Positions 1 through 8,868 of a stretch of DNA of 64,000 bases are shown one piece after another. This DNA is from Xanthostigma xanthostigma (lineage: Eukaryota > Arthropoda > Insecta > Raphidioptera > Raphidiidae), in contig OY754465.1 in NCBI GenBank assembly GCA_963575645.1, forward strand, positions 45,968,401 to 46,032,400, written 5' to 3'. The translations under genes were made by a program, and so were the position numbers. The notes beneath the pieces are model-generated. The model saw only the letters and a program-made list of their open reading frames with translations, ran no database searches and had not been told where the DNA came from. Numbering within the stretch: position 1 is the first letter of the stretch; each line of letters starts with the position of its first letter.

Positions 1-128
1 TAAACCGAAGATACCTCTTAACACGAGCGAGCAGGGAAGGAGGGGACGGGGGTAATTAAATTATGATTCACGTTCATGTCTTAATTGTTAACTTTTTGCA
101 AACACTGTTGACAACACACTAAAATATG
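1..128. other. Unassigned left edge
   Basis: Short non-coding stretch before the first repeat. I see no gene, RNA or repeat signal in it. Confidence 0.5.
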
Positions 129-557
129 AAAGGCCGCTGCATACGAGGCTAGAAACGCTGCTAGATTTGTCTACTAGTTTTCTTGATTGCTGTTATGTAC
201 TCGCTTCACGCCAGACGTCTTTTCAAGCTAATTTTGTGAATAGATCTGGTGCGCGCGCAGTGACAGTTCAAATATAAACACAGAACAAAATGTGTATGTT
301 GTTTGACTTTGAGCAGAATGACGCCATGTTGGTTTGTGGGTGTTTGTTCAAGTTGCCCACGTGACAAGATACTGCTTCCTGGTTGGTTCTTGCTCATAAT
401 AGCAGCGGACCTAGCAAGGAACATAGCCCCTGTTCTAATTTTAAAAACCTATCTTGTGAGCTAGTAAGCGAGCTGGCAGTGACGTCATTTCCAGCTTCGT
501 ACACAGCCTACCAGCCTAGCTCCAAGCAGTGTTTCTAGCTTCGTGTGCAGCGACTTT
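129..557. repeat. MITE, family with AAAGTCGCTGCACACGA-type inverted ends (copy 1)
   Basis: The left end (AAAGGCCGCTGCATACGAGG) and the reverse complement of the right end (AAAGTCGCTGCACACGAAGC) match closely over about 33 bp. A second copy with the same ends lies at 62886-63277 inside the intron of the host gene. The interior is non-coding. No convincing target-site duplication is seen, so the superfamily is not assigned. The small minus-strand open frame inside it (206-424) is treated as chance. Confidence 0.7.
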
Positions 558-617
558 AACACTAGTCACTACTGCCATAATCCGTGCGTCGTGTATCTTG
601 TATGTGTATTGTGTATA

Positions 618-701
618 CAGTGTGTCCCCGGATTGAGTTCACAATAAGTGAGATTGTTTGGTCAATCTCACCTATTGTGGACTCAATCCGGGGACACACT
701 G
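618..701. repeat. 84-bp palindromic mariner-like MITE (TA flanks)
   Basis: The two halves are near-perfect inverted copies with only 2-3 mismatches and almost no loop. Both ends read CAGTGTGTCCC outward-in and each is flanked by TA, as expected for Tc1/mariner insertions. The same ends, with a 534-bp element between them, recur at 48783-49316. This copy therefore looks like an internally deleted derivative reduced to two fused ends. Confidence 0.85.
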
Positions 702-1264
702 TATACCGTCGAGTCAAAGTCGTCAAAGGTATTGACTGAATGATATAGATTCAGTGAACGCTTCTAGTATATGACAATAATAGATGCCTATTTGTACCAA
801 TGTGCTGACGGTAAATGCAGCTCAAAGTCGATCTGAATCAGGAGTTGGTAGGTGTACACCGGAGGTATAACTGGCGATGACGTTTAGCATTGATTTTGTA
901 TAACTATTACACTTTTTCCGAACATTAAATATTGGTTACATGTTGCAAATATAATTCGTTCTAAAATTATGACGTAGGTACTTAAGGTTTTGGTTGCTTT
1001 GCAGCGTTCATGAAGGTACCGCCACTGGTCACATTTATAGATAATACAAAACGTACACAGGTAAACTCATAGTAGAAACGTACTACATACGGTTTATTTC
1101 TGTATCAGTAACGGCGTCAAGAGTTAACACAGGGAAATATGAAAATTTGACAGGACTTTTGTCTAATGTTAGTTTTTTGTAAGATTCGGGTATTTTATAT
1201 GTCTAGACGGGAAACGCGTAATTTTTGTATGCCTGTTTGTTTGCACTGGTATCACTTGAAAATA
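702..1264. other. Non-coding, nothing recognised
   Basis: AT-rich sequence between two MITEs. I see no coding frame, RNA gene or repeat that I can support. Confidence 0.4.
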
Positions 1265-1750
1265 CAGTAGAATCTGGTTATATAGTGACATACTTAGAAG
1301 GGAAATTATATATTGGTCATACTAAGAGGATATCATACAAAGCAGATAGTGTTGAAATTCAAAATAAAGTCAACTAGGTACAGATCGTTTATTAGAAATG
1401 AAAAATACTGCATACATTGTAAACAAGTAATTGCTTGACCAATTATAGATAGAATTTATAAAATAATAGTTATGTATGTACGTAACTTAAGTATAATATA
1501 GAATATAAATTTCTAATTAAGAACGTAATAAAAAATCAGTAATTTTTGTCAGCTTCTGCTTTTTACTTAAATTGTAATAACAGTTTTTGATACTATTATG
1601 GTTAAGTACCTCATATAAATCATGCTAGGGGAACATATAATCAACAGTTTATAAACTTCGTCACTATAACAGGATTGATTTTGTAAAAAATACGTCATTA
1701 TAAGTGGTATGTCAATATTAGCGTAGTCACTATAACCAGACTAACACTCT
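1265..1750. repeat. Candidate MITE with TCTGGTTATA-type inverted ends
   Basis: The left end contains TCTGGTTATATAGTGACATA. The right end carries the inverted match, reading TCTGGTTATAGTGAC when reverse complemented. The left end follows TA. The right boundary is less clear (TTA), so the exact end may be off by a few bases. The interior is AT-rich and non-coding. The style resembles the CAGTGTAAAC family at 23978-24477, but I cannot show they are the same family. Confidence 0.5.
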
Positions 1751-3876
1751 TATGACTTTTTTTATATTTGTGTTTTTTGGAGGATAATATTATTCGCGCC
1801 GTCACTGGTACAACTGTATAATGAAGACATGACACATATATACTTTATGCGGATTAAATTTCACGAATAATAGGTTGTAGCTTCATTTAGAACTGTTCTA
1901 CATCGGAGAGAAAATTGATTTTACTACTAAAGCAACGATTGGGATTAAAACATTATTTGGAAAAAAATGCGATATGTTTCAAAAAATAATTATTACTAAA
2001 ATTACGATAAAAGCTCATCTTTGACGTAGTTCGTGAAATAGCTTTTCTTAGGAATTTAATAAAATTGAAATACTATACTTATAAGCTTAATAAAAGTGCC
2101 TTATATTTAATTTAAAAAAATGAAATTTTTTCACCGTCTGTAAAACCAGATATTAACAATCAAAATGTGCATAATTAACATGCTGGAGGTATACCACGTA
2201 TAAAGAAAACGAGTACATTCCAGAATATCTCAAAAACGGTTCTTAGTATATTTCTTAAAAACTAATGCATTGTAAATTAAAAAAAATACAATTAAAAAAA
2301 ACCTCTGTACTTTTTTACCGTTTTATTAAAAAAATACAGATCTTTAAAATATAAAGTATTTTTATTGTACTTGCAATTGTAATTGTATCTGTATATTAAA
2401 GCTTACATGCGTTGGGTACAGTCTTTTACAATAATGCACGGAAAATTTCCAACTGTTGGTACGCTATAGTTTCGTCTAGGACTGTTATAAGTGAACTACC
2501 TTAAAGCACGGTGTTTTATAGAATTTTAACTTCTATGTCAGTGACGCATGCGATTACCTGAAACGACAAAAATGTTTTAGTAAGCCGCGTGACGTTTTGC
2601 CACTGCTTATTTATTTTTAATTGCTTTTTAATGGCAATACTGTTTGTGAAGTTCAGTTTTGCCGTCCCTACAATTCTGTCGTCCTGGATTATTATTAGCC
2701 TAATCCAGAGGCTCCTAATTTTTATTTGGCCATGGAACCCTAATTGATCATACTTTTTTTGGCGGAACCGTAGCTGGCTATTTGGGTAACTTGTAGTTTG
2801 AATATTTTCAGCAGAATTCGAATATGAAATAAAAAAGTATGGTTCCTATTTAAAATTTAAGTGGGACCTTACGGGACGCTTTTAGGGTTCTCGGGTTTAA
2901 AATCTAATTTTGCCATTCGATAGACAGGAAAAAGTAAAAAAAAAACATTTAAACATTTTTAGTCCGGCTTACCCTATAAGAAATATTAAGCCGTTCAAAG
3001 TTTTGAAACACCCGGTATAAATAATAAACAGTACTGATTGATAATGAATATTGGTGAATATTATTGAAAATATTTATTTGTGAATATTAGTGACAACATC
3101 TTACTTCAGGTCTTTTATTATTTAATTCTAATAAGCTATTTGCATTCAAATTAAAATTTAGTTTTTAATTACGCCAAAGAAGTATAACTTCTAACGCGCG
3201 TACATAAGTAGGTACATACGCCCACTTTTTTTCTTAAACAGGACCATCGGTATTTTTTTAAATATTCTGATTTGTTGTTGTCTTTTCAACAGTGCAATAA
3301 CATACCAGTGTTACGTTATAAAATTTCCAAGATCAACGAATTTCGATACAGAACAGTTGAGTGCCATTTCAAAAGCTGATACAACATCTATATAATGACA
3401 CACGTCATCACCCTGAGTTATTTTTAACGAGGGAGCTTTTTAGACACGTTTCCGTGACAAAAAAAAGAGTTTCGTTTTAAATGAAAATGATACTAAAAAA
3501 AAAATCGTCACCGTACACCGTTTATTGTTTTTCCAAACCTTGTTATTTTAACAATGAACATTACTTTAAGCCGTGTTGCGTGATACTCTTCTTCTTCTTT
3601 TCAATTGAATTGATTTCGATTTGTTCCGTTAAAGCGCTTACGATACAATGTTAAGCTCGTACCAGTGCGCGTTCACTATTGACGAAATTGAAATGTAACA
3701 TAATCAGACAGTCTGTGATAAAACAGTTTTAGGTCAAACATTCATTTGTTTTTGAGTTTGAGCGCATTACTAGGACGGTGGGAATGATGTATCGAACCGG
3801 CGATCTTCTTCGTACTAAGCAAGACCGTTACTCTACGGAACTCAACGGGTTTTTAACTATTTTTGTGGTATAGCAG
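1751..3876. other. Non-coding AT-rich stretch, nothing recognised
   Basis: About 2.1 kb with many homopolymer A and T runs. I found no long open frame, RNA gene or terminal repeat pair that I can support. Confidence 0.4.
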
Positions 3877-4639
3877 TAGTGTCCGACCGAAATTTCGGTT
3901 TCCGTTTCGGCCAGTTTCGGCCAAAAAACTGGTTTCGGCTTAGTTTCGGTTTCGGCTGCCTATCCGGCCGAAACCGAAACTAAATTCGGGAGGTTTCGCG
4001 CTGAAATACGGTGCAGCTGCGAGCGACGAAGTGTCTTTTATGCCTGCGCGCTCCGCGTTTTTTTTTAGTTTGAAAGAAAACTTTTTATTTTGAACTTTCG
4101 ATTGAATTTGCATTAAAAATATTTATTTAGTTGTTGCATTTGGTAGGTAGGTATTTATTAATTTTAATTTTATTGTAGTTCATTAACAATAGTACCATAC
4201 AAAATGACCAAAGTTTAAGAGAAATAATTTTGTTCTTAAGATGAAAGAGTGTTTCGTTTTTTTTTTTTTTGTTGTGTGTACCTATACTTAAACATATTTA
4301 TTAGGTAAATACTTTATACTAAATAGAAATTTTGTTTTGTAGCTTTTATTTTATTTTTATAATATTAAAAAAAATGTAGGTATACCTATTTATTTGCGCT
4401 TTTGAAATAAGGGGGATAAATAATATGATAAGTAAGTTAATGATTAGTTAAAATATCAGAGGCTGAATGATTAATATGTGATTAAATTAAAAATAAAAAA
4501 AAAATAATAAAGCCTGGTTATGATAATGTTTACTTTATTTTTCACACGAAAAATGAAGTTTCGGTTTCGGCCGAAACTGAGACTGAGGCCGAAATTCGGT
4601 TTCGGTTTCGGCCGTAAAACTAGTTTCGGTCGGACACTA
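3877..4639. mobile_element. Non-autonomous hAT-like element with exact 8-bp TSD
   Basis: The element begins TAGTGTCCGACCGAAA and ends with the inverted match TTTCGGTCGGACACTA. It is flanked on both sides by TATAGCAG (3869-3876 and 4640-4647), an exact 8-bp target-site duplication characteristic of hAT transposons. Both subterminal regions are packed with TTTCGG/CCGAAA hexamers, plausibly repeated transposase-binding sites. There is no transposase, so it would depend on an autonomous partner. Confidence 0.92.
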
Positions 4640-4674
4640 TATAGCAGTATAGCATTTTGTTGGTCTACTATCGA

Positions 4675-4698
4675 AGAATCTCGCTAGAGATTCTTTTC
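4675..4698. repeat. Short hairpin
   Basis: AAGAATCTC and GAGATTCTT form a 9-bp stem with a 4-base loop. A further partial copy (GAATCTCTAGCG) lies about 30 bases downstream. Function unknown; it may be a remnant of a foldback element. Confidence 0.35.
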
Positions 4699-4883
4699 TG
4701 TGCTAAATGCCAACGAATCTCTAGCGTATTCTTATACATTGATTTTGCCTTTGTCCCATATAACGCCGTGTATATGAAGCAAGTTTCCAAGTTTTATAGT
4801 TCTGTGACCACGTGACTTTCATAGGACCGATTTTTCGTATCACCCATATATACTTCTGTACCATAATAACAGCTTATACTGTG

Positions 4884-4966
4884 TGAGTGCCCATGGACGA
4901 GCGGGTTACGACGTAGGCTAGTAATAACTAATAACAGGGTCTTGAGTTCGATTCCCGCCAGCATCA
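4884..4966 (+). repeat. Degenerate tRNA-like sequence (SINE head or tRNA pseudogene)
   Basis: A B-box-like GAGTTCGATTCCC preceded by an A-box-like GGACGAGCGGGTTA is spaced as in a tRNA with a longer variable arm. It is followed by a long T-rich tract that would terminate Pol III. The T stem pairs poorly, so this is not a functional tRNA. It could be the head of a tRNA-derived SINE or an old tRNA pseudogene. Confidence 0.4.
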
Positions 4967-4969
4967 TTG

Positions 4970-5113
4970 GAAAATTTTTTTTTTTCAATTTTTAATTTTT
5001 TTATGTTTTTAATTGTTTTTTTTTATTTTTAATTTATTTTCTCAATTTTTTTCTCATATATTTTAATTTCTTTTTTAATTTTTAATTTTTTTTATTTTCT
5101 TTTTTTTTGAACA
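4970..5113. repeat. T-rich low-complexity tract
   Basis: About 140 bases made almost entirely of T runs broken by AA and C. It lies directly after the tRNA-like sequence. Low complexity is visible directly; no function is implied. Confidence 0.7.
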
Positions 5114-5765
5114 ATTCACTCGTCCAATCTTTTATTAAAAATAGCAAAATATATGATTGAAGTTAGATTTAAATAAATTAATTTATTAAAAAACATATTT
5201 ATCATAAAAAGTGCAACAAAAATTAAAAAGTGAAAAGATTACGAAGTGAAACTTCTTTTTTTAATGCAAAATAAGTATTTTACAAATGATATGAAAAAAA
5301 TTTGTATTTTTAATGGTGGGCCTTGTTCATTGATTTTTTTTTCATGCCTTCAAAATGTGCCTTCATGGAATCTTCAAGAATATCCATATTTCAAATGAAT
5401 ATAAATAAAAAAAAAAAACTAAAAAAAAAATATATACGCGTCGACTTGAGAACCTCCTCCGTTTTTGTTTTTCGTCGGTTAATAAAAAAGAATCATGTAT
5501 TACAGAGCATAGACTTGTTATAGCTCATTTTTATTTTTAATAGACTTCACATGGATATTATTGGATTGTTTACAAATTGAACGCGGCAAAATATAAATGC
5601 ACTTTTGTAGTAAAAATCAAAAGTCGATTATTGCAATTTCTATAACCGACTTTTGATTGTTACTTCTTATTTAACAAAATACATGAGAGACGCGCTCGAA
5701 ACCACAGTTGCATGGAGTAAGGATCGTGTTGTTTTTTACAATACATATTCTAATTTCGGAGATTC
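5114..5765. other. Non-coding, nothing recognised
   Basis: AT-rich sequence with A homopolymers. The open frames here are short and of A/T composition, so I treat them as chance. Confidence 0.4.
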
Positions 5766-5854
5766 ATTGCATTTAAATACAACAATATGAACACTTTTAT
5801 TGCATTTAAATACAACAATATGAACACTTTTATTGCATTTAAATACAACAATAT
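5766..5854. repeat. 33-bp tandem repeat, about 2.7 units
   Basis: Units start at 5766, 5799 and 5832, each beginning ATTGCATTTAAATACAACAA. The 33-bp period is a multiple of three, so a spurious repetitive peptide appears on the minus strand. It lies about 70 bases left of the long inverted repeat. Confidence 0.85.
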
Positions 5855-5925
5855 AAAAAATGCACATATGTTTATTTTGGAGGAAAAATAAAAATAATGT
5901 CTCACACTTTGGAAAAAGACGTGAA

Positions 5926-6477
5926 ATCTTAAAAAAAAACTTCGGAGAAGTAAAAACTTCGTTCTGTGCTAAATTCAAAAACTTGAGGCGACTGAATCTT
6001 AAATTATAACTTAAAAAAAAAGAATTTCGAGGCAGACAAGAAATTGAAATCAAGCTCGAAATTCTGTGCGTAAGACGTCGAAAAAAAATGAATTTCGAGG
6101 CAGACAAGGAATTGAAATCCAACCTTGAAATTCTGTGCTTATAAAAGCTACAAGAGCAACAGCAAAAAAAAGTGCACAGACGGCGTTTTTTTAGTGATAA
6201 CTAAAGGAGTTATGCGAACACCGTCTTTGCATTTTTTTTGCTGTTGCTCTTGTAGCTTTTATAAGCACAGAATTTCAAGGTTGGATTTCAATTCCTTGTC
6301 TGCCTCGAAATTCATTTTTTTTCGACGTCTTACGCACAGAATTTCGAGCTTGATTTCAATTTCTTGTCTGCCTCGAAATTCTTTTTTTTTAAGTTATAAT
6401 TTAAGATTCAGTCGCCTCAAGTTTTTGAATTTAGCACAGAACGAAGTTTTTACTTCTCCGAAGTTTTTTTTTAAGAT
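5926..6477. repeat. Perfect 246-bp inverted repeat with 60-bp spacer (long hairpin)
   Basis: Bases 5926-6171 and 6232-6477 are exact reverse complements; I checked the arms base by base in blocks and found no mismatch or indel. The spacer (6172-6231) continues as an imperfect hairpin around ATAACT/AGTTAT. Each arm contains two related roughly 44-bp subunits (6022-6064 and 6090-6133). Each subunit is itself bounded by GAATTTCGAG and CTCGAAATTC-type inverted decamers, so the structure is a hairpin of hairpins. Open frames in the two arms encode the same peptide only because the arms are identical. A transcript across it would fold into long dsRNA. Confidence 0.95.
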
Positions 6478-6591
6478 ATAATATACAATAATGTCATATT
6501 GTGTTTGCAACTATTAACTGCCGAAAATAATAAAATAAAATTGTTTTTATAACCTAAAGTACTGAGCGCAATAACAGAATAAAGTTTCTTC

Positions 6592-6625
6592 TCTATCATC
6601 TATCTTATTTATCTATCTATCATTT
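6592..6625. repeat. (TATC)n microsatellite
   Basis: Short CTAT/TATC repeat. Similar tails end non-LTR retrotransposon copies in this window (31160-32075), so it may mark the 3' end of a decayed copy, but no coding remnant is visible beside it. Confidence 0.5.
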
Positions 6626-7974
6626 CAGTGAATTCAAATAGGGTTCTAGTCTGACAGCAAACAAAGCGAAAAAAAAATACAAACCAAGGCAATCCGTCAA
6701 AATTGTGACCTGTAGAGCTCGGACGTACGTACGTACAGACCGATTGACAACTGCTGCTCGGGATATTTCAGTTACAATTTTAGAACTTATTACGAACACG
6801 AATCAATCTAAAAATAATTTCATTTTATGTTTAAATCTGGTTTCCCGTGGACAATTTTTTGTGGCAACTTTTTTTTGGAAAAACATTACGAAATCATTGC
6901 CACATGAAGAACTTTCCAGTTTGACCGGTTTTTGTCACATCAGTCGAAAGTTAGCGCTAGTTCGTAACTCTATCATCTCTCCCCTTGAAAAGAAAAAACG
7001 CGAAAAACTGACATAACTAAAAATTTTTTTTAAATAATTCAACAAAAAAAAATAGTCAGAAATATTAATTTGGATTAAACTTAAATGGTATGCGTCACTC
7101 AAATAATATGTTACCTCTAGAATTTCACTAAAAATTTGATATTTCTTCGTTTTTCGAAAATTACTTGGCACCCTTTGCATAGGACCTAATGAAATCATTT
7201 GCCCTTGTCTCTTTCTACAAATATTTGGTTCGCAGAGACCAGACCAGACCGCTGTTAATATCTGATACAAACGCTATCGAAGAAAGAAGTGAAAATATCA
7301 AACATAATTTTCTTAAAATGTGCATAACATGAATAAAAATATTAAAGAATATATAACAGAAGATGACGCTACTATCAGCGCAGTAGAACAGACGTGAAGT
7401 ATGCTACAAAAGCGAATGTGCAACAATCTTCATAGCATATTTTTATCGTTTTTTTCCGAGAGAGGATAATCATCATAAGTTCTCCTTAACGTATGAAATA
7501 ACTGCGATTTCTGTCAACTGCACGAAAACCAACCATTCGCAGACATAAAATATTACTTTCTGTTACATTTCACGGTTACGCAGTAATGTCAATTTATAGA
7601 ATTACCCTTTCGGCAAATAATAATTTCTAAAGTGAAAAGAATATACAACCTGACGGTTGATGGTCAAATACTGATCTCAGTTTACTGTTGTAAACATTGC
7701 TATCATAAAAGAGAATACAACGGGTCGCCCTATTGACAAAATTTTATAACAAAAAATTCTTCTGATATAATATATTTTCATGATTGAAATTATCGTATAG
7801 TATTTTTATTATTATTGCATAATCATATACGCGGGTACCTACGTATTTTTACTATTCCAACATTGAGCCTTGATTGTGGGTTCTTTCTGAAGTCAATGGT
7901 ATTATTTAAGTTAGACGAAGCTCATTTCAAAGATAAAATTAAAAAAATTGTTAATAGGCCTAATAGTAGGCAAT
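6626..7974. other. Non-coding; probable 5' region of the downstream non-LTR element towards its right end
   Basis: No gene is supported here. The 5' UTR of the non-LTR retrotransposon must lie in the right-hand part, but I cannot fix its 5' boundary because no target-site duplication could be matched to the 3' tail. Confidence 0.35.
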
Positions 7975-8868
7975 ATGGCGGACAAGGAGAAAAGGCGTTT
8001 ACGAAGTGAGAATAAAAAAATTGATATAGATGATGAATATTTATCTGAAATTATTAAAAATATTATAACAACAGAAGAACTTAATGTAGTGTTCACTGAT
8101 ATAATTAAAAATGCAATTGGTGTAATCATAGAGCCATTAATTGAAAAAATTGGTGAGTTGAACGAAATTAATAAAAATTTATTGAGAGAAATACAAGTGA
8201 GTAGACATGAAAAATCTGAACGGATGCTGGTTGAATCAGTGGCGTCACAAACTGAAAATAATCAATATGCACAAGCAGTAAAAAATAAACAAAATAAAAT
8301 TCAAAAAGGGTTGCAGAAAGTAGGAAATCAGCCAAATGAATCAAAAGATGGAGATGTATCAAAAATAAGGAACCAAGAAGAAAAAGCATCAACATCAAGA
8401 AATCAAGCGGAAGAAACAACAAAAATGATAAATAAAAATGATGAGAAATCAAATAGCAATAACTACTCACAGTCATCAGAGTCAAGTCAGGAAGATGATG
8501 ATGAATATATTAAGGTACAAAATAGAAGAATGCGTAGAAGGCGAAATGTTATTGTAGGAACATCTACTACTAATACAGATTTCTTAGCAGTGTCCAAGAA
8601 AACTTGGTTATTCGTAGGACGTGTACAACAGGGCATAAGCGAAGATGTAGTTCATAATTATCTAAAAAGTAAATATCCTGCGATGGACTTCATTGTCGAA
8701 CAATTACAGACCAGAAGTGGATCAAACTGTTTTAAAATAGGAGCAGATTTTTCGTTGCATGAAACCTTGAACACCCCAGATTTTTGGCCACACGGTGTAT
8801 TAATAAAACGATATGATTTTTTTCGGAAGCGACTTAACAATAACAAATGGCAACAAGCGGACAATTGA
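7975..8868 (+). CDS. Non-LTR retrotransposon ORF1 protein
   Basis: Encodes about 297 residues from the ATG at 7975 (context CAATATGG). An upstream alternative start at 7948 is possible but weaker. The N-terminal third is charged and leucine/isoleucine-rich, consistent with a short coiled coil around residues 45-75. The middle is a low-complexity S/N/E/Q/K-rich linker. The C-terminal part (KKTWLFVGRV onward) resembles the conserved C-terminal domain of ORF1 proteins in CR1/Jockey-like elements. No zinc knuckle is visible. By family knowledge ORF1 binds element RNA and forms the RNP; the assignment rests mainly on its position immediately 5' of and overlapping ORF2. The frame is intact. Confidence 0.85.
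   Translation: MADKEKRRLRSENKKIDIDDEYLSEIIKNIITTEELNVVFTDIIKNAIGVIIEPLIEKIGELNEINKNLLREIQVSRHEKSERMLVESVASQTENNQYAQAVKNKQNKIQKGLQKVGNQPNESKDGDVSKIRNQEEKASTSRNQAEETTKMINKNDEKSNSNNYSQSSESSQEDDDEYIKVQNRRMRRRRNVIVGTSTTNTDFLAVSKKTWLFVGRVQQGISEDVVHNYLKSKYPAMDFIVEQLQTRSGSNCFKIGADFSLHETLNTPDFWPHGVLIKRYDFFRKRLNNNKWQQADN

Noticed and set aside
5736-6481. Two open frames encoding the same peptide on opposite strands
   Set aside because: They are the same DNA read in the two arms of the perfect inverted repeat, plus a 33-bp tandem repeat. No domain and low-complexity composition.
8168-8485. Minus-strand hydrophobic open frame over ORF1
   Set aside because: Shadow of the A-rich ORF1 coding sequence; hydrophobicity follows from reading A/T-rich codons in reverse.
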